A stretch of DNA of 64,000 bases from Pseudoips prasinana (GCA_951640165.1 OX621237.1:806001-870000), one strand, 5' to 3'; numbered from the stretch's first letter, positions 42,680 through 54,399 are shown. A program made the numbers and translations. Notes: a model not told the origin generated them from the sequence alone.

Positions 42680-42950
42680 ATCTATACTAATATTATAAAG
42701 AGGTAACGTTTGTGAGTTTATATGTTTGTGACGTTGTAAGGGGTAAACTCTGCATCCACTGAATCGATTTTCAAAATGATTACACCAATAGAAAGCTACG
42801 TTATTGTGGAGTGTCATAGATTATGAAAAATTCCAAAATTAATATCGCATCTTTACTTAATATTGAATAATGTAATCCAAGTTGCGGGAGAAACGGGCAG
42901 GGGCAAAAATATTTATGACGTGGAACGAAGTCCGCGGGCGCTGCTAGTAT
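42680..42950 (-). repeat. RTE-type LINE 3' end (family H, variant)
   Basis: Read on the minus strand it begins CTAGCAGCGCCCGCGGACTT and contains TTGAAAATCGATTCAGTGGA. It ends ATAATATTAGTATAGATG. This is the typical RTE tail layout. Confidence 0.8.
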
Positions 42951-43204
42951 TGTATACAATCAGAACTTTGTTAATGGTTTTCGTTCTGAGGGTAATTTGA
43001 TCATGTGCCACCCGCGCAATAGAGAACAAGCTTCCGTGACGCTCTAGCGCTTAATCTGGACACGATTGAGTTACTATTCATTATTGAGTTCCGTGTGAGA
43101 ATGGTGTAGAGTACAATACCTCACACAACTAAAATGAAAAAAAAAAGGTATTAGAATTACTGGAGACTACAAGGCGATATAAGGCGTAAATCAAAGTAAT
43201 TAGT

Positions 43205-43580
43205 GATGATGATGTCTTCCCGGTCGAATTTCGGCCACGGCGGCCATTCTCAATGGAGATTAGCCAATTGCGCAGGACGTATTATAGTGCACAAGTGTGT
43301 GCGCAAACACAGGGGCACTTTCTATCATTTCATCACTCTCATGATCCGATGGGACGACTAGCGACACGACCGGAAAGAGATCAGGCACAGGACCGACGGC
43401 TTTACGTGCTCTCCGAGGCACGGGGGTCTAAAACCGCCAACTTCCAGACTTCGGGTTGATACTGAGAAATTTCTTTTTACGGAAAAATCGCAAAATCACT
43501 TTTCGACCCGACCCGGGATTTGAACCCAGGACCTCATTTTCTGCGGTTAAACATGCTACCCCTAGACCAACGAGAGTACG
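43205..43580 (-). repeat. SINE family B, reference copy
   Basis: On the minus strand the head is TTGGTCTAGGGGTAGCATGT (A box) and TGGGTTCAAATCCCGG (B box). The body runs through CCCGAAGTCTGGAAGTTGG and GTCCTGTGCCTGATCTC to CGGCCACGGTGGCC-like sequence (CCGCCGTGGCCGAAATTCG) and a CATCATCAT end. Length is about 370 bp. Confidence 0.85.
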
Positions 43581-45782
43581 AACACATTAAAGTTAATAAA
43601 CACTAAGCATTTCCTAGGGTTGCTGTATCTCGTGTAAATTTTGCAGCGAGCAGAATATAAAGGCTGTGCCAATAAGAGAAATCGCGGTTTACTAAGTTCT
43701 CTATCTAAAATTACAATTTCTGTATATTTTTATTTATACTTGTGATTTGGTATAAATTGTTTACTTCATCGAAGTCGCGTCTGCCACTGTACCTATCAGG
43801 TGATCTTTTATCAATTAGATTGTTTTCGTTATGTTTTACTCGGTCGATTTTTTTTACCTTATTTACATTTAGCTGATATAAAATTTGATCGAAGTATTAT
43901 GTTTCCGAACATTCGTTATACCAAAGAAACAAAATTCAAAAACTTATGGAAATTAATGACAATCTGAGTGAAATAAAATACTGGAACGACCTTTCACAAT
44001 GGAAAAGTGATCGGTTCCCGTGTCTATATTTTATATATAATAAAACTATACAAAATAAAAAAATCAATGATTATATAGACGTGATTAGTGCAAAGCCTAT
44101 CGTGTTTATAAGTATATATCATATAAATTTAGATAACGACAGGGCTTGCATCGATCACAGACATTTTAAATTTCTGTGCATTACCTTCATATAACTGGGA
44201 GCCGAATAGTTTTGTAGTTTCCAATAAGAATAGTCATTAAAGGACTTGAAGGTTTTTGTCACCTTTCCCTAGACGATTACAAACTGACTAATCAGTTTAT
44301 ACGAACAGTTAGTTGGGTAATGTAAGGTAGACAATTGGTACACGGTGAATAAGGATTTAGCGATACAAAATAAAAACATTACTTACGTTATGTATCAAAC
44401 TTAAACGAACATCAATATTTGTAATATTAAATAGATCTATAGCATCAAGATTTGCAATGTTAAACGTAAAAAAAACAAATTTGATTAAATATAATGTTAA
44501 TTATAACAATAAAAACAGATTATTAATAACACTCTCCTGTAAAAAAAAAAAACGTGATACTAATTAATATGTCTAAATATGTACATCCGATTGGAAACAT
44601 TTTAAGGTTAATTTTAACTAAACAGTGAGTCACATAAATAAAAATGCTTAAATGGATACCAAGTATAAGTGACAAAACACAGGATTACACTCTGCTATTT
44701 TGCAAGTTTGTCAGTTAAATGGGAACAGTCAAACAGTTTGCAAGCCAACTAATTTTGGATGTGCCCTAAACAATTTAAAACTGTTATAATGCTTTTATGG
44801 GAACAATGATGTTATCTATGTAGATTTAAATCTTGTTTTAAAATAGTTATATACGTTTAATCACCTTACTTGCATCTTTACTGTTTTTGTCTGCTCAAAG
44901 CCTATATACAACATGTAACTTAATTAACGCACATCCTGAAAATAGTTTGTTCAGAATCGTTTACTGAATCGATTTATATCATTTTTAATATAGGTATTTT
45001 TTTATTCCAAAATAATTAAAACTACGGAAATTATTTTTATATTACCCCTGTACAGTCAAAACAAATTGAAATGGACCGTAAGTCATGATAATATTTTATA
45101 TAGCAGTTTTATTTGTATTCATACAAATTCCATAATTCAATACAAAATATAGACTTTATTCTAAGAAACTAATATAGTAAATAACAATGCATATACATGT
45201 TAAATTAAAAATTCAGTGTATGTATTATAATTACAACATAATATTCTAATTGGGGTGTTTGAGGGTGTGCGTTAATTACGTTACATGTTGTATATGTTGG
45301 TATAGGCTATACTGTTACAGGTACTGCCACCTGACCTAAGCCAGTGACCAAGGTGGTTTAAGTATTTTTATTATTTTATTTTTATTTATTTATCACAATT
45401 TAATTAACATAACAGGTTTACACCCAATGCGTTAATTATTTATTACATTATTAATAATAAAGTACTGTGAAGCCATTTTGCTACGCTTTAACAGGGTTCA
45501 TGTTGATACCTATTGTGAGCGAAACATCTGAAACTGTTAAGCCTGTGCTAGACAGATGTAAACCAACGTCCCAACGGAGGTTACCTTAGTGGTTGCCATC
45601 CATCTAGACTGCAGTTGGCAACCAAATTTTGGTTTGACCTACAACGTCCTTGTTTCGCGGGCGCGAGTTCCCAACCGCGGATGTAGGGCGTGGATTCCAT
45701 CCGTGTGGCCGGCGCATTACACATGAGTGCGATAAAGAAATTGGAAACTAGAAACTAAACCAGGTGTCAGATTTTATAAGAA
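43581..45782. other. Long AT-rich non-coding stretch
   Basis: An ATG-started frame of 82 codons (43946-44194, plus) is not recognised. A GC-richer patch at 45550-45740 is of unknown nature. Confidence 0.4.
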
Positions 45783-46080
45783 TTCTGAATTCCAGTAACA
45801 ATTGACCATATGTAGTAAAAATATAGCTAAAGTTTAAAATTTTGATAATTAAACCTACACATGATCCTTGACAAAAACTTAATTAAGGTTAGTTAAATAT
45901 CGTTACTGTTATAAAATAAATATTATTGTAAATTATTTCCTACAATCCGTGTACCTAAATATCTATATGTACCTAGAAATAACTATAAATTAATTATATA
46001 TTACTACAAAAATGTTCTGACTATTTACAAGTTAAAAGTCTACGTGAATAAAAACCTTTTTTAATTTTTATTTATTTTAT
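45783..46080 (+). repeat. Repeat family F
   Basis: CATATGTAGTAAAAATATAG, TTGACAAAAACTTAATTAAG, AATCCGTGTACCTAAATATC and AGTCTACGTGAATAAAAACC. It lacks the GC-rich 5' part. Confidence 0.75.
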
Positions 46081-46144
46081 TTTATTATTGTCTTAAGCTG
46101 CGTAGCCGCCACGGGAGCATTGTTCGCCGACTTGTATTTTTGTT

Positions 46145-46558
46145 CGCGAGCCACCTAGAATATGCTTCACAGGTACATGTTTAGAAAATATTCAAAAGAA
46201 ATTCCTACGGTGCATCCAGTTTAAATTAAAATCATATTTATCCGATTACTATATTTGCTGCAGACAGTTCCACCTCCTTGCTCTTAAGGAGCGAATAAAA
46301 ATAGCGGTTATTTCTCTTCGACACAAAATCACGAACGGATCGACTGATGTTACTGAACTTGTTAGTAAGATAGATCTCCGCGTACCATCGGCGTATGCCG
46401 AAACGCAGAATATCTACAGACAAAACTCGTTTCTGATTAAGGCTTGCCATCTGTATAATAGTGCGTGCCGGAGGGTTGACATTGACTCTTTTAATATGAG
46501 CGCTCGACAAGTGAAAAAGATATTGTGTAACATATATTTTTCCTTTTTTTTTCATTGA
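46145..46558 (+). pseudogene. LINE RT C-terminal domain, dead (family K)
   Basis: SHLEYASQVHV, then a stop and frameshift, then an open frame from 46190 to a TGA at 46556. It reads IQKKFLRCIQFKLKSYLSDY, FHLLALKERIKIAVIS, LRHKITNGSTDVTELVSKID and LIKACHLYNSACRRVDIDSF. This matches the post-RT region of a LINE family common in insects (LALKERR ... YN ... DIF pattern). Upstream RT motifs are gone. A minus-strand frame over the same bases is a shadow. Confidence 0.78.
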
Positions 46559-46997
46559 TATATCCTAACCAGTATTATTTAATGATAATCATCACCACTA
46601 AGGTGTGTCGATATTGCCGTAAACTATCAATTATTACAATAGTATAAGTGAAACCTTCTAATTGGCCATAACATGCCACACGGCTACATTAAATAAATAC
46701 AACCTTATAATTGTTTTATTATATGTAAGTTTTCGAGATTTAGAAATAAAATACGTGCGACTGCTAACCCATCTATAGACTGACCGTGTGCTTAGGGGCT
46801 TTACCTCGTCGATCACTCGGTCACGTGAGAGCAATAATATTTGATCAACATAAAGTACAAATTAAAATACTTAAATTACTATCTAAAGGAAATCTTATAG
46901 GCGCTCCGTATCGGCATCAAAAGGTATCGTGCCCAGAAGACTGGCTGCATTGCCACGTTGTATGGTTACATAGCATAGTCCCAGAGTACAATCTGTC
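46559..46997. other. Non-coding stretch
   Basis: No supported gene. Possibly decayed LINE sequence upstream of 46998. Confidence 0.35.
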
Positions 46998-47135
46998 ATC
47001 TTATATAACAAGCTGCCAATAGAATTTAAAATTATACGCAGAGTTAACCTATTTAAAAATAAATTGAAGACATTTTTATTGAAGAAAGCGTATTATAGTA
47101 TTAATGAGTTCATAAATGACAAAAGACAAATGTAA
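46998..47135 (+). pseudogene. LINE RT C-terminal tail (family J)
   Basis: ILYNKLPIEFKIIRRVN, then LFKNKLKTFLLKKAYYSINE, then FINDKRQM and a stop. It corresponds to FNKLPLNIKSL ... FLLKKCFYSVDEF at 40054-40443. Nothing clear remains upstream. Confidence 0.7.
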
Positions 47136-47228
47136 CAACGTATTCTTGACCACAATGCTTGACTTTTATAATTTTAATGTACGTTATACATTCATATGAA
47201 ACATTATAAAAACATCTATCATCTTAAA

Positions 47229-47345
47229 GCCTGGCCTGTTGGTCTAGTGGTTAGTGACCCCGACTGCTAAGCCAAAGGTCGTGGGTTCGATGCCCATCCG
47301 GCTCTGTCTAGGTTAGGATCGGATGGCAGTGTGTTAATTGTCCCA
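47229..47345 (+). repeat. tRNA-headed SINE
   Basis: GTTGGTCTAGTGGTTAGTGA is an A box, and GTGGGTTCGATGCCCATCC a B box. The T-arm pairs but the acceptor ends do not, and SINE body (TCTAGGTTAGGATCGGATGG ... GTTAATTGTCC) follows. It is therefore not a tRNA gene. Confidence 0.75.
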
Positions 47346-47732
47346 ATAAAATTATTTCTGTTGAAATAAACTATTTTCGATTTATATAAATAAATATATG
47401 TAAGTTAGTATTGAATGAATAAAGGTGGACCTTTTAAATTTACTTTTGCCATAATACACAATATTATGTTATTTAACTCAAAACGTGAGCGGCCACTATG
47501 GGTAAACAAAATCAATATCCCATAAAATGCGTATGGTTTATAAACAAGGGCTCGATGGTTAGTGGGGGCATTATTCATACGAGCAATTTAGATAACGCAG
47601 CACCAATATTTGCGGTTCACAACGCGGCGGGAAATAGTGCGCCACGTCCGTGAAATGGTGGATAATGCAGGATGAATGTAATATTGCATAAGAATGAACC
47701 TTCCAAATTTGAGAACGCTCTTAAAATAAAAT
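47346..47732. other. Non-coding stretch
   Basis: No supported feature. Confidence 0.4.
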
Positions 47733-48150
47733 AATATAAAAAAAGTTTTTATTCACGTAGACTTTAAAAAACCGCTTGAAAAGAGTCAGAACATGTTCGT
47801 AGTAATATATAATTAATTTATAATTATTTCTAGGTACATGTAGATATTTAGATACACGGATTGTAGGAAATAATTTACAATAAGATTTATTTTATAACAG
47901 TAACGATATTTAACTAACTTAAATTAAGTTATTGTCAAGGATCATGTGTAGGTTTAATTATCTATTTTTTTTTAATTTTAGCTATATTTTTACTACATAT
48001 TGTCTGAATGGTTCTGTCTATATTAAGGTACGGATTAAATGTTATTATTATGGCGGACCTTGTGTTTATAACGACGGTTGCGCTTTAATGCTACCACCGG
48101 ATAAAATGCGCCCCAACTGAGAAGACCCAGCGAAACAAACTCAGCGGGTG
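47733..48150 (-). repeat. Repeat family F, minus strand, near full length
   Basis: TTTTTATTCACGTAGACTTT at the left end, ACACGGATTGTAGG, TTAAGTTATTGTCAAGGATC, then CCCAACTGAGAAGACCCAGC at the right end. It has one copy of the unit duplicated in 30597-31083. Confidence 0.8.
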
Positions 48151-48156
48151 TCTCTA

Positions 48157-48385
48157 CATGCTCTCACCGGTCCGTAAGCGATCAGCGCGGTTTAGCAACT
48201 AGGCTCGTGGTTATTCCATAGATGGGTTACCGCCTAAGCGATTTTATTTCTGAGGGTCACCGTGCTTCGTAGGATACGGTAAGCTGTCGGTCCTGGTTTT
48301 AGTTATTCAGCCATGTTAGAGGCCTACTGCGCGGCTTGAACAACTTTGACACTTGGGTAATCTTACCATACGATAAGTAAGTAAG
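48157..48385 (+). repeat. 5S-rRNA-like SINE (family G)
   Basis: TCTCACCGGTCCGTAAGCGA, GGTTTAGCAACTAGGCTCG and AGATGGGTTACCGCC match the 31560-31802 head and 5S boxes. The body includes AAGCTGTCGGTCCTGG and GCGGCTTGAACAACTTTGAC. It directly follows a family-F copy. Confidence 0.75.
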
Positions 48386-48784
48386 CAATATAAAATGTTT
48401 TACAAGACAGAGTTATAAGGAGATCTTTTGGGAACTAAATTTTAAAGGGTAAAATGATAATAATTAATGATACACAAATTAATAAAAAATATGGGAAAGA
48501 GCCTGGGGAATCCTTCTTCTAAGAGTTGTTCAATTTGTTATTAATTAGTCAAGCTTTAAAAGAAATTAGGGTTATTCCCAACAAGCCCAGATAATCCTTA
48601 ACTTAGTTTACGTGAATTTTCATTGCGTAGCATGCAACATTGCCTGTACAAGGGAGCAAAAGGCTCTTAATTCAGCAAATTACTGTGACGCTGATCTTCC
48701 GATAGCGCTAAAAAGACGACGACTACTATTACGTGAGACTGTAAATTAAAAAAAACCTACGCGTACTTGTTGTTGCGTTTTGTC
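48386..48784. other. Non-coding stretch
   Basis: No supported feature. Confidence 0.4.
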
Positions 48785-48838
48785 GCGACTACATTTCATC
48801 ATCATCATATCAATATGATGATGATGAAATGTAGTCGC
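48785..48838. repeat. Perfect 26-bp-arm hairpin at the head of a family-E copy
   Basis: 48785-48810 and 48813-48838 are exact complements (GCGACTACATTTCATCATCA...), with a 2-nt loop CA. Confidence 0.9.
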
Positions 48839-48990
48839 TTTCGGCTGACCGAAAGACGCCCACAGCTGGACGAGGCCTCCCAAAAGATCTCCACAAATGC
48901 CGTCTAGCGCTATCCGCATCCAGCGGTTTCTAGTCTCACAAGATCACCCGCCCATCTTATAGGACGCTTGCCTGCACTGCGTCTGCGTCA
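48839..48990 (+). repeat. Repeat family E, longest copy
   Basis: GCTGACCGAAAGACGCCCAC, AGCTGGACGAGGCCTCCC, AAAAGATCTCCACAAATGCC, GCGCTATCCGCATCCAGCGG and AGACGCTTGCC-like continuation (GGACGCTTGCCTGCACTGCG). Confidence 0.8.
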
Positions 48991-49889
48991 TAAAATTGGT
49001 TTTAAAAATAGCACTAACAGTTCAGTGGATCCCCTGATAACTGTCAGGAAAAGGGTTTGCTTATGCAAAATGGAGGCGAAATATTACCATGCCATTGTTT
49101 AACTTATGGCTTTTGCATATTGAGAGTAAGGAAGGATTGGAAATGTTGAAGAGGATCAAATGGAAAGCCTTTATATACTAGTCGTTAATATGATATTTGA
49201 AATATGTAACGTGAACAAGATAATTTTATGTCCAATTTTGACTAGTAATCTTCCACCAGTAAAAAGTAAAAACGCATTGATTTATGAAATATAAATGCAC
49301 AATATGTCTTTAGAGGTAAATACATGTTTCCCACCCTTTTATCAAAAAGTCGATTATTGTGGCAAAAATAGAAAATAGATAAAAAATAAGGATTTCATAG
49401 ATTGAAATTTCGAATTAGGTTATCAAAATTATTAATTATTTTATTGCTTAACTATGTCATACTGTTTTTATGCGTAAGTGAAAATTTCTATGTTATTCAT
49501 CGAAGACAACATTAAGATAGTAACACAATACATTGCTTTTTCATTGTTTTTGTTTTTCCACTTACCTCTACTTTACTACATGCACGTTCCATATTCCACT
49601 TGTCTAACATTGACATTGAATTTTACAAGTTCAGTGCTCTTAAAACATCACCTTTGGCACACAAATAATATTTCCTACCTACCCGTTGGCACAAAATGAC
49701 TGCCAAAATTGCTTTCTTAAATGCAAATGAAAGTAAACAGGAAAATAGAAGAATAAATAATTTACTTTGAGTTGCTCTTTGCTCGTTGCTTTGGGGACGC
49801 TCAAATTATGGAATATAGCGAGATAAATGATATATTTTTAGGTTTTATTAAACAAAAAACCATTTTTTACGTGTGAATGTGAATTGTTT
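48991..49889. other. AT-rich non-coding stretch
   Basis: No supported gene. Confidence 0.4.
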
Positions 49890-49958
49890 TGCTCTTCAGA
49901 AATAATATTTTTCTTAGGTACTGAAAGTATCTAAGAAAAATATTATTTCGGAAGAGGA
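49890..49958. repeat. Hairpin, about 31-bp arms
   Basis: CTCTTCAGAAATAATATTTT (from 49892) and AAATATTATTTCGGAAGAG are complements with two mismatches. The loop is CTGAAAG. Confidence 0.85.
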
Positions 49959-49974
49959 ACATAATTATAACAAT

Positions 49975-50065
49975 CCACATATCAGCCAAAAGATGTTTAC
50001 AACTGGACAAACGCCTCCTACAAAGATACCCACAATTGCCGGTCCCCGTATTCAGCGGCTTAGTG
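49975..50065 (+). repeat. Repeat family E, diverged
   Basis: CCACATATCAGCCAAAAGAT, CAACTGGACAAACGCCTCC and ACCCACAATTGCCGGTCCC. Confidence 0.7.
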
Positions 50066-51148
50066 AATGGTTCCTATTATTTACTAATATCATATGTAAA
50101 TAGTTATATAAGTTAAACACGAGTAAAACAAGTACTCGGACTCAGTTTCAAATGTAGAAACTTTACGATAAAATTATCTCTTTGGAAGGCGTAGTTCTAC
50201 GCCTCGAGGCATTACTACGCTGTAGCAATTTCGTAGAAACACCGCTTTCGTTCAAAAATCGACACCGTACTTTTTTCGTTCCCTTCATGAGAATTATGCA
50301 GAAGCTACGAAATGTTTTATGAGGCCGAAGAAAAAGTTCACGCGAAGGTGTTATCTTATTCAGGCGCTCAATGTTTTATTTTATCGGAGAAACAAAATAC
50401 GAGCGGACGTCTCAATGGACGTCCCAATGAATTGCAACACTACGCTATTGAAATAAATCAATGGGAAGTTTATATTATGTTGTATTTAAATTAGTCTAGA
50501 TAGAAAACCAAATCGAAATCAGAGAAGGAAGTTATATTACTTAACATTATTATTATGATGCCAGATTGACATGTCTCTCATGTAAATACTTGGAAGTTAA
50601 TAAAGTATTAAGACAATTTAGTGAATGCTCATAAATTAGACAGACTTTGGTAACAACACCTAAGTATCGAAGAAACAAGCCACAAAAATTACAAAAAATA
50701 TTTTCATGGCGTACCATTGAATTGAATAAGTTATTATTGTACGAAATTTTTTATTTAATTTTGTTACCATTTATATATGTAAAATGACAAGGAATAATTT
50801 AAGTATATAAAAGGAACAGTAAACGTAATGGCAATTTTTTTAATTCAAGTATTCTTAATTTCTTGAGGCCTATATTTTAAAGATTTAGCCACATTGGGAG
50901 TGTTGGACCGAGGTGACAACAAACCTATAGCAGTTCAACGAAATATTCACTACCAATAACGAAGTCCAATATTCTAAGATACTCGTAGACAGTCAAATTT
51001 TAAAAAGTTTGCCAATCGATAATATACATTTCAATCCCTTTAATAAAAGTAAGTACATGAGATACAGCCCGCCGGTAGGCCTTTAGTACTCTGGGTACAG
51101 AACCCTAAAAGTGCGTTATCAAACTAAGCGAGAGCAAAAAAAATCATC
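50066..51148. other. Non-coding stretch
   Basis: A 60-codon plus-strand frame at 50312-50494 is unrecognised. Repeat debris (GAGATACAGCCCGCCGGTAG ... ACAGAACCCTAAAAG) lies at 51058-51112. Confidence 0.35.
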
Positions 51149-51895
51149 ATCAGCATCATCATTACAGCTAAATAAGTCCACTGCTGGACAAGCCTCCCTC
51201 AAGAATCGTCTTGGGGGGATATGCCATAATCGCCACGCTTGGCAGGCGGGTTGGCGATCGCAGTAAGATGGTCATAGTAATCAGAAGGAAGCTGCTGCCC
51301 ATCCTCTGGTAGATATTCCCTCGGGTCGACTTCTACGCCCCCCACGGGATGAGATGGGGTGATGATATTCTGATTCTGATATTTGTCGCCGTCACCACAC
51401 AGCAAATAGATAGGTGAAATTAAAGTTACAGTGAGTTTTTTAAATACTTATTGATTTGAAGTGAAGTATAAATTTACTTATGGTTACATTTTTTCAATAA
51501 AATTGACAATACACATAGTGTTTGATATATTATATTACATTTATGGTGACGGCATTTTGCTTACTTATTACGATATATAAAAATGCGATAATAAGTGAAA
51601 CAAACACTTGCACAGGCGGAGGAGAATGCAAATTGGAACAATTAAAGTTCACGTGGAGAAGGAATGCAGAAAGGTAATAATTGTATATATTTGGCATTGT
51701 AAGTAAATAATTTCAATAAAAAAAACATTAAATGCATACTTTTGGAAAATTAAGACAAAAGAGAAAGGATGACAAACTGAGTGAGAACAGACTAATATTA
51801 TTTGTGTTTAATATATAGTAATTTAATAAATTAGTATAGTCTTTGACAACAGAACATTAATGGTCGAATTTCAAACAAGTGTGATCTTTAGTTAC
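51149..51895 (-). repeat. Family-D block, second copy with flanking homology
   Basis: 51149-51405 matches 32733-32980 at nearly every position. 51602-51890 matches 33066-33303 with more divergence and small indels. There is no transposon at its end here. Confidence 0.8.
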
Positions 51896-52130
51896 GATAA
51901 ATAGGTTCGGCACTAGATGGAACAAAATAACAAAACCACATACATATGTATATACATATATAGATACTTAAAATTATCTGGTTTATTACAAACTTTTAGT
52001 GGTAGGTTATAATTAGCTTTAGTTTAAATCTGAATAATCCCTGCATCTCGTGGGACTTTATAAATATGGAATTCACGGACACTAAGTACACCCAACTCAG
52101 TTTCAAACACAAATAATATAATAATAATAT

Positions 52131-52270
52131 TTAGGGACAATGTCACACAGATCATCTTAACCCCAAACTAAGCAAAGCTTGTACTATGGGTACCAGGCGA
52201 CGATATACATACTTATATAGACAGAGAAATACTTAAATACATAGGAAACATCCATGATTCAGAAGTAATC
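52131..52270 (-). repeat. SINE family C, head missing
   Basis: TTAGGGACAATGTCACACAG, ATCATCTTAACCCCAAACTA, GGGTACCAGGCGACGATATA and ACATCCATGATTCAGAAG. The tRNA-like part is absent. Confidence 0.8.
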
Positions 52271-52404
52271 TACGTATTACTACAAACAGTAGTAATCTGC
52301 GGCGATGAACCTCATAACACGCGGGAGAAGAAGTAGTAACGAAGTAACTGCCTTAATGAAGATGCCACAAGCTGACTGCCCTGTTCAGGTTTGTAAGTAG
52401 CGAC

Positions 52405-52445
52405 GTCATCATATCAGCCGAAAGACGTCCACAGCTGGACAAAGT
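52405..52445 (+). repeat. Repeat family E, short
   Basis: GTCATCATATCAGCCGAAAG and ACGTCCACAGCTGGACAAAG. Confidence 0.75.
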
Positions 52446-52504
52446 GATTATATTTACATCGACCGTAAATAAACTTTAAAATTGGTTCTATGTTTTTAAA
52501 ACTC

Positions 52505-53050
52505 ACAAACTAATAGACTACCATCTGATCCCAAATTAGGCAGAGTTACTATGGCATCCAGACAGCTGATAAAAATACTTATATATTTCTAATAATAAAA
52601 TCGTAGGAAAGTCAAAACTGTACATTGAATATAATATATTGAATATTTTTTAAAAGGATACTTGGGGCGTGATCTACAATCGATGTCGAAACCAAAAATA
52701 AAGTTTTTAGAATTTTTGTCTGTTTGTCTGTATGTATGTCCGGGCTAAACTCAAAAAGTACTGCATAGATTTAATTCAAATTTTCCATGAATATTAATAA
52801 GAGGTCATAGGCTACATATAAACACGCTATCACCTACGGTGGAGGCGTTGTGATAATTTATAAAGTGTAACGCGGGTAAAACCGTAGGGCACAGCTAGTA
52901 TATTTCTAAATACAAACATATTATAGATAAATTGAACCCAGACAGAACAAATGTTCACGCTCATCTCACAAATATATTTTTTGGGAACGAACCGACGATT
53001 TCTGGCTTAGCACTCTTGGCCACCAACGTAAACGACACTCAACAGTCGGT
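52505..53050 (-). repeat. Diverged SINE C relative, split by an RTE tail
   Basis: The left part has CTACCATCTGATCCCAAATT and AGGCAGAGTTACTATGG. The right part has AACAAATGTTCACGCTCATC, CTCACAAATATATTTTTTGG and a degraded tRNA-like head. The family-H insertion sits between them. Confidence 0.65.
52593..52899 (-). repeat. RTE-type LINE 3' end (family H) with target duplication
   Basis: On the minus strand it starts ACTAGCTGTGCCCTACGG and carries the same blocks as 53064-53386, ending with TATTA. ATATTTCTAA flanks both sides (52583-52592 and 52900-52909), which is a 10-bp target-site duplication. Confidence 0.88.
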
Positions 53051-53063
53051 AATTATTTAAATA

Positions 53064-53386
53064 CTAGCTGTGCCTCGCGGTTTTACCCGCGTTAAATTTT
53101 ATAAATGGTCATAGCTCCTCCCCCGTGGGTGATACCGTGATAATATGTAGCCTATATGTTGACCCGACCTCTTAGTAATATTCATGCAAAATTTGAAGTA
53201 AATCCATGCAATACTTTTTGAGTTTAGCCCGGACATACATACAGACAAATAGACACACAGAGAAAAGTTCTAAAAACTATAGTTTTGGCTTCGATGTCGA
53301 TTGTAGATCACGCCCCAAGTATCCTTTGTTTAAAATATTTAATGTACAGTTTTGACTTTTCTACGATTTTTTTATATGTATAGATT
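53064..53386 (+). repeat. RTE-type LINE 3' end (family H)
   Basis: ACTAGCTGTGCCTCGCGGTT, GACCCGACCTCTTAGTAATA, TCGATTGTAGATCACGCC and a TATATGTATAGAT end. Confidence 0.88.
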
Positions 53387-54184
53387 AGATTTATTCTGAA
53401 CAACTAATTTGGAGTGTTGTCTTTAGTGGTTTAAATAAAAAAGCTCTGTTTGTGTTTCTTTATGATATGATGTCTGCTCACTACTACCAAATGGTTCCAT
53501 TACTCTTGACGCTGCTGTGTTAATGTCACAACATTATTTCACAACAGCCGCCCGACGATACATTGAATCCTGACGTTCTTTTGATAACCCTTACCCTTGT
53601 AAGCCAGGCTGTATTAGGGGCTTTACTAGACATATTAATAAAGAAGGGCCGTTGATTGCACCTCGTTTTATTTCTGTTTAGCTGGTTAAGCGTTTGATTG
53701 TGATTTCAGGATAAAAAAGGTATTTTACGGATTACTTTTGAGCCGAATAACTGTGTTTTGAAGGGGCAAAGATGTTTATAGCGTTTATTTGAATATTTCT
53801 ACGAAAAAATAAAAGCTTCTTAGAAAGTACTTATGGCTTCTTTGAAATCATTATATTTATGTGCTTTGGGCTTTAGGCCTGTAGTAGTGCTAGTTCCCGG
53901 GACTCAAAAATATTTACCTAATATTTAATGTTGGCCAAATACGAAATTGGTCAGAGTGTACCAAAGGCAAATACAAGACTGATTCTCGGCGTAGATGACG
54001 AATAGAGTAAACCCATTTTTTTGGTTCAGCTTTTACCTATTTGTCAACAAGTTAAATTATATATTTATAGAACACATATGGCAAAATAACGAATGTAGTG
54101 TTCCCTCATCGAAGTCGCGGATACCTTATTTTTAAAGACAATTTTTCAATTTTTAAACACAAGACCCGCTCTATTGAAATACAT
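53387..54184. other. Non-coding stretch
   Basis: No supported feature. Confidence 0.4.
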
Positions 54185-54340
54185 CCTTGTACTGACTTTA
54201 TTAGCATAAACTTGATGGTCACAAAGTACACCTAGACTCAGGACAACCATTAAATGAATCACACAAATATTTGTACCGTTTGGGGATTGTAACCGTAATA
54301 CGAAAGCACCAAAGTAGTTGCGTGGCGACTACCATAACCA
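54185..54340 (-). repeat. tRNA-headed SINE, degenerate
   Basis: ATGAATCACACAAATATTTG with GGGGATTGTAACCGTAATAC (decayed B box) and TGGCGACTACCATAACCACT (A box complement). Confidence 0.55.
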
Positions 54341-54399
54341 CTACACCACCCTATAGAAGGCTTAGAGCCAGAATTTAAGTATGTTAGGTTCGTAGGTAT

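Noticed and set aside
43946..44194. ATG-started plus-strand frame of 82 codons
   Set aside because: AT-rich composition, no recognised family and no splice or repeat context. Not enough to call a gene.
46238..46555. Minus-strand frame of 105 codons
   Set aside because: The opposite strand of the same bases encodes a recognisable LINE C-terminal domain, so this is a shadow.
47229..47310. Possible tRNA gene
   Set aside because: A and B boxes are present but the acceptor stem does not pair, and SINE body follows. The same holds for the heads at 20361-20590, 43205-43580, 59671-59905 and 62309-62560.
33622..51906. A 15-bp match TTACGATAAATAGGT shared by the transposon interior (33622) and the end of the second family-D block (51892)
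   Set aside because: It looked like a deletion scar of a second transposon copy, but neither side extends the match. One 15-mer match is expected by chance in AT-rich DNA of this length.
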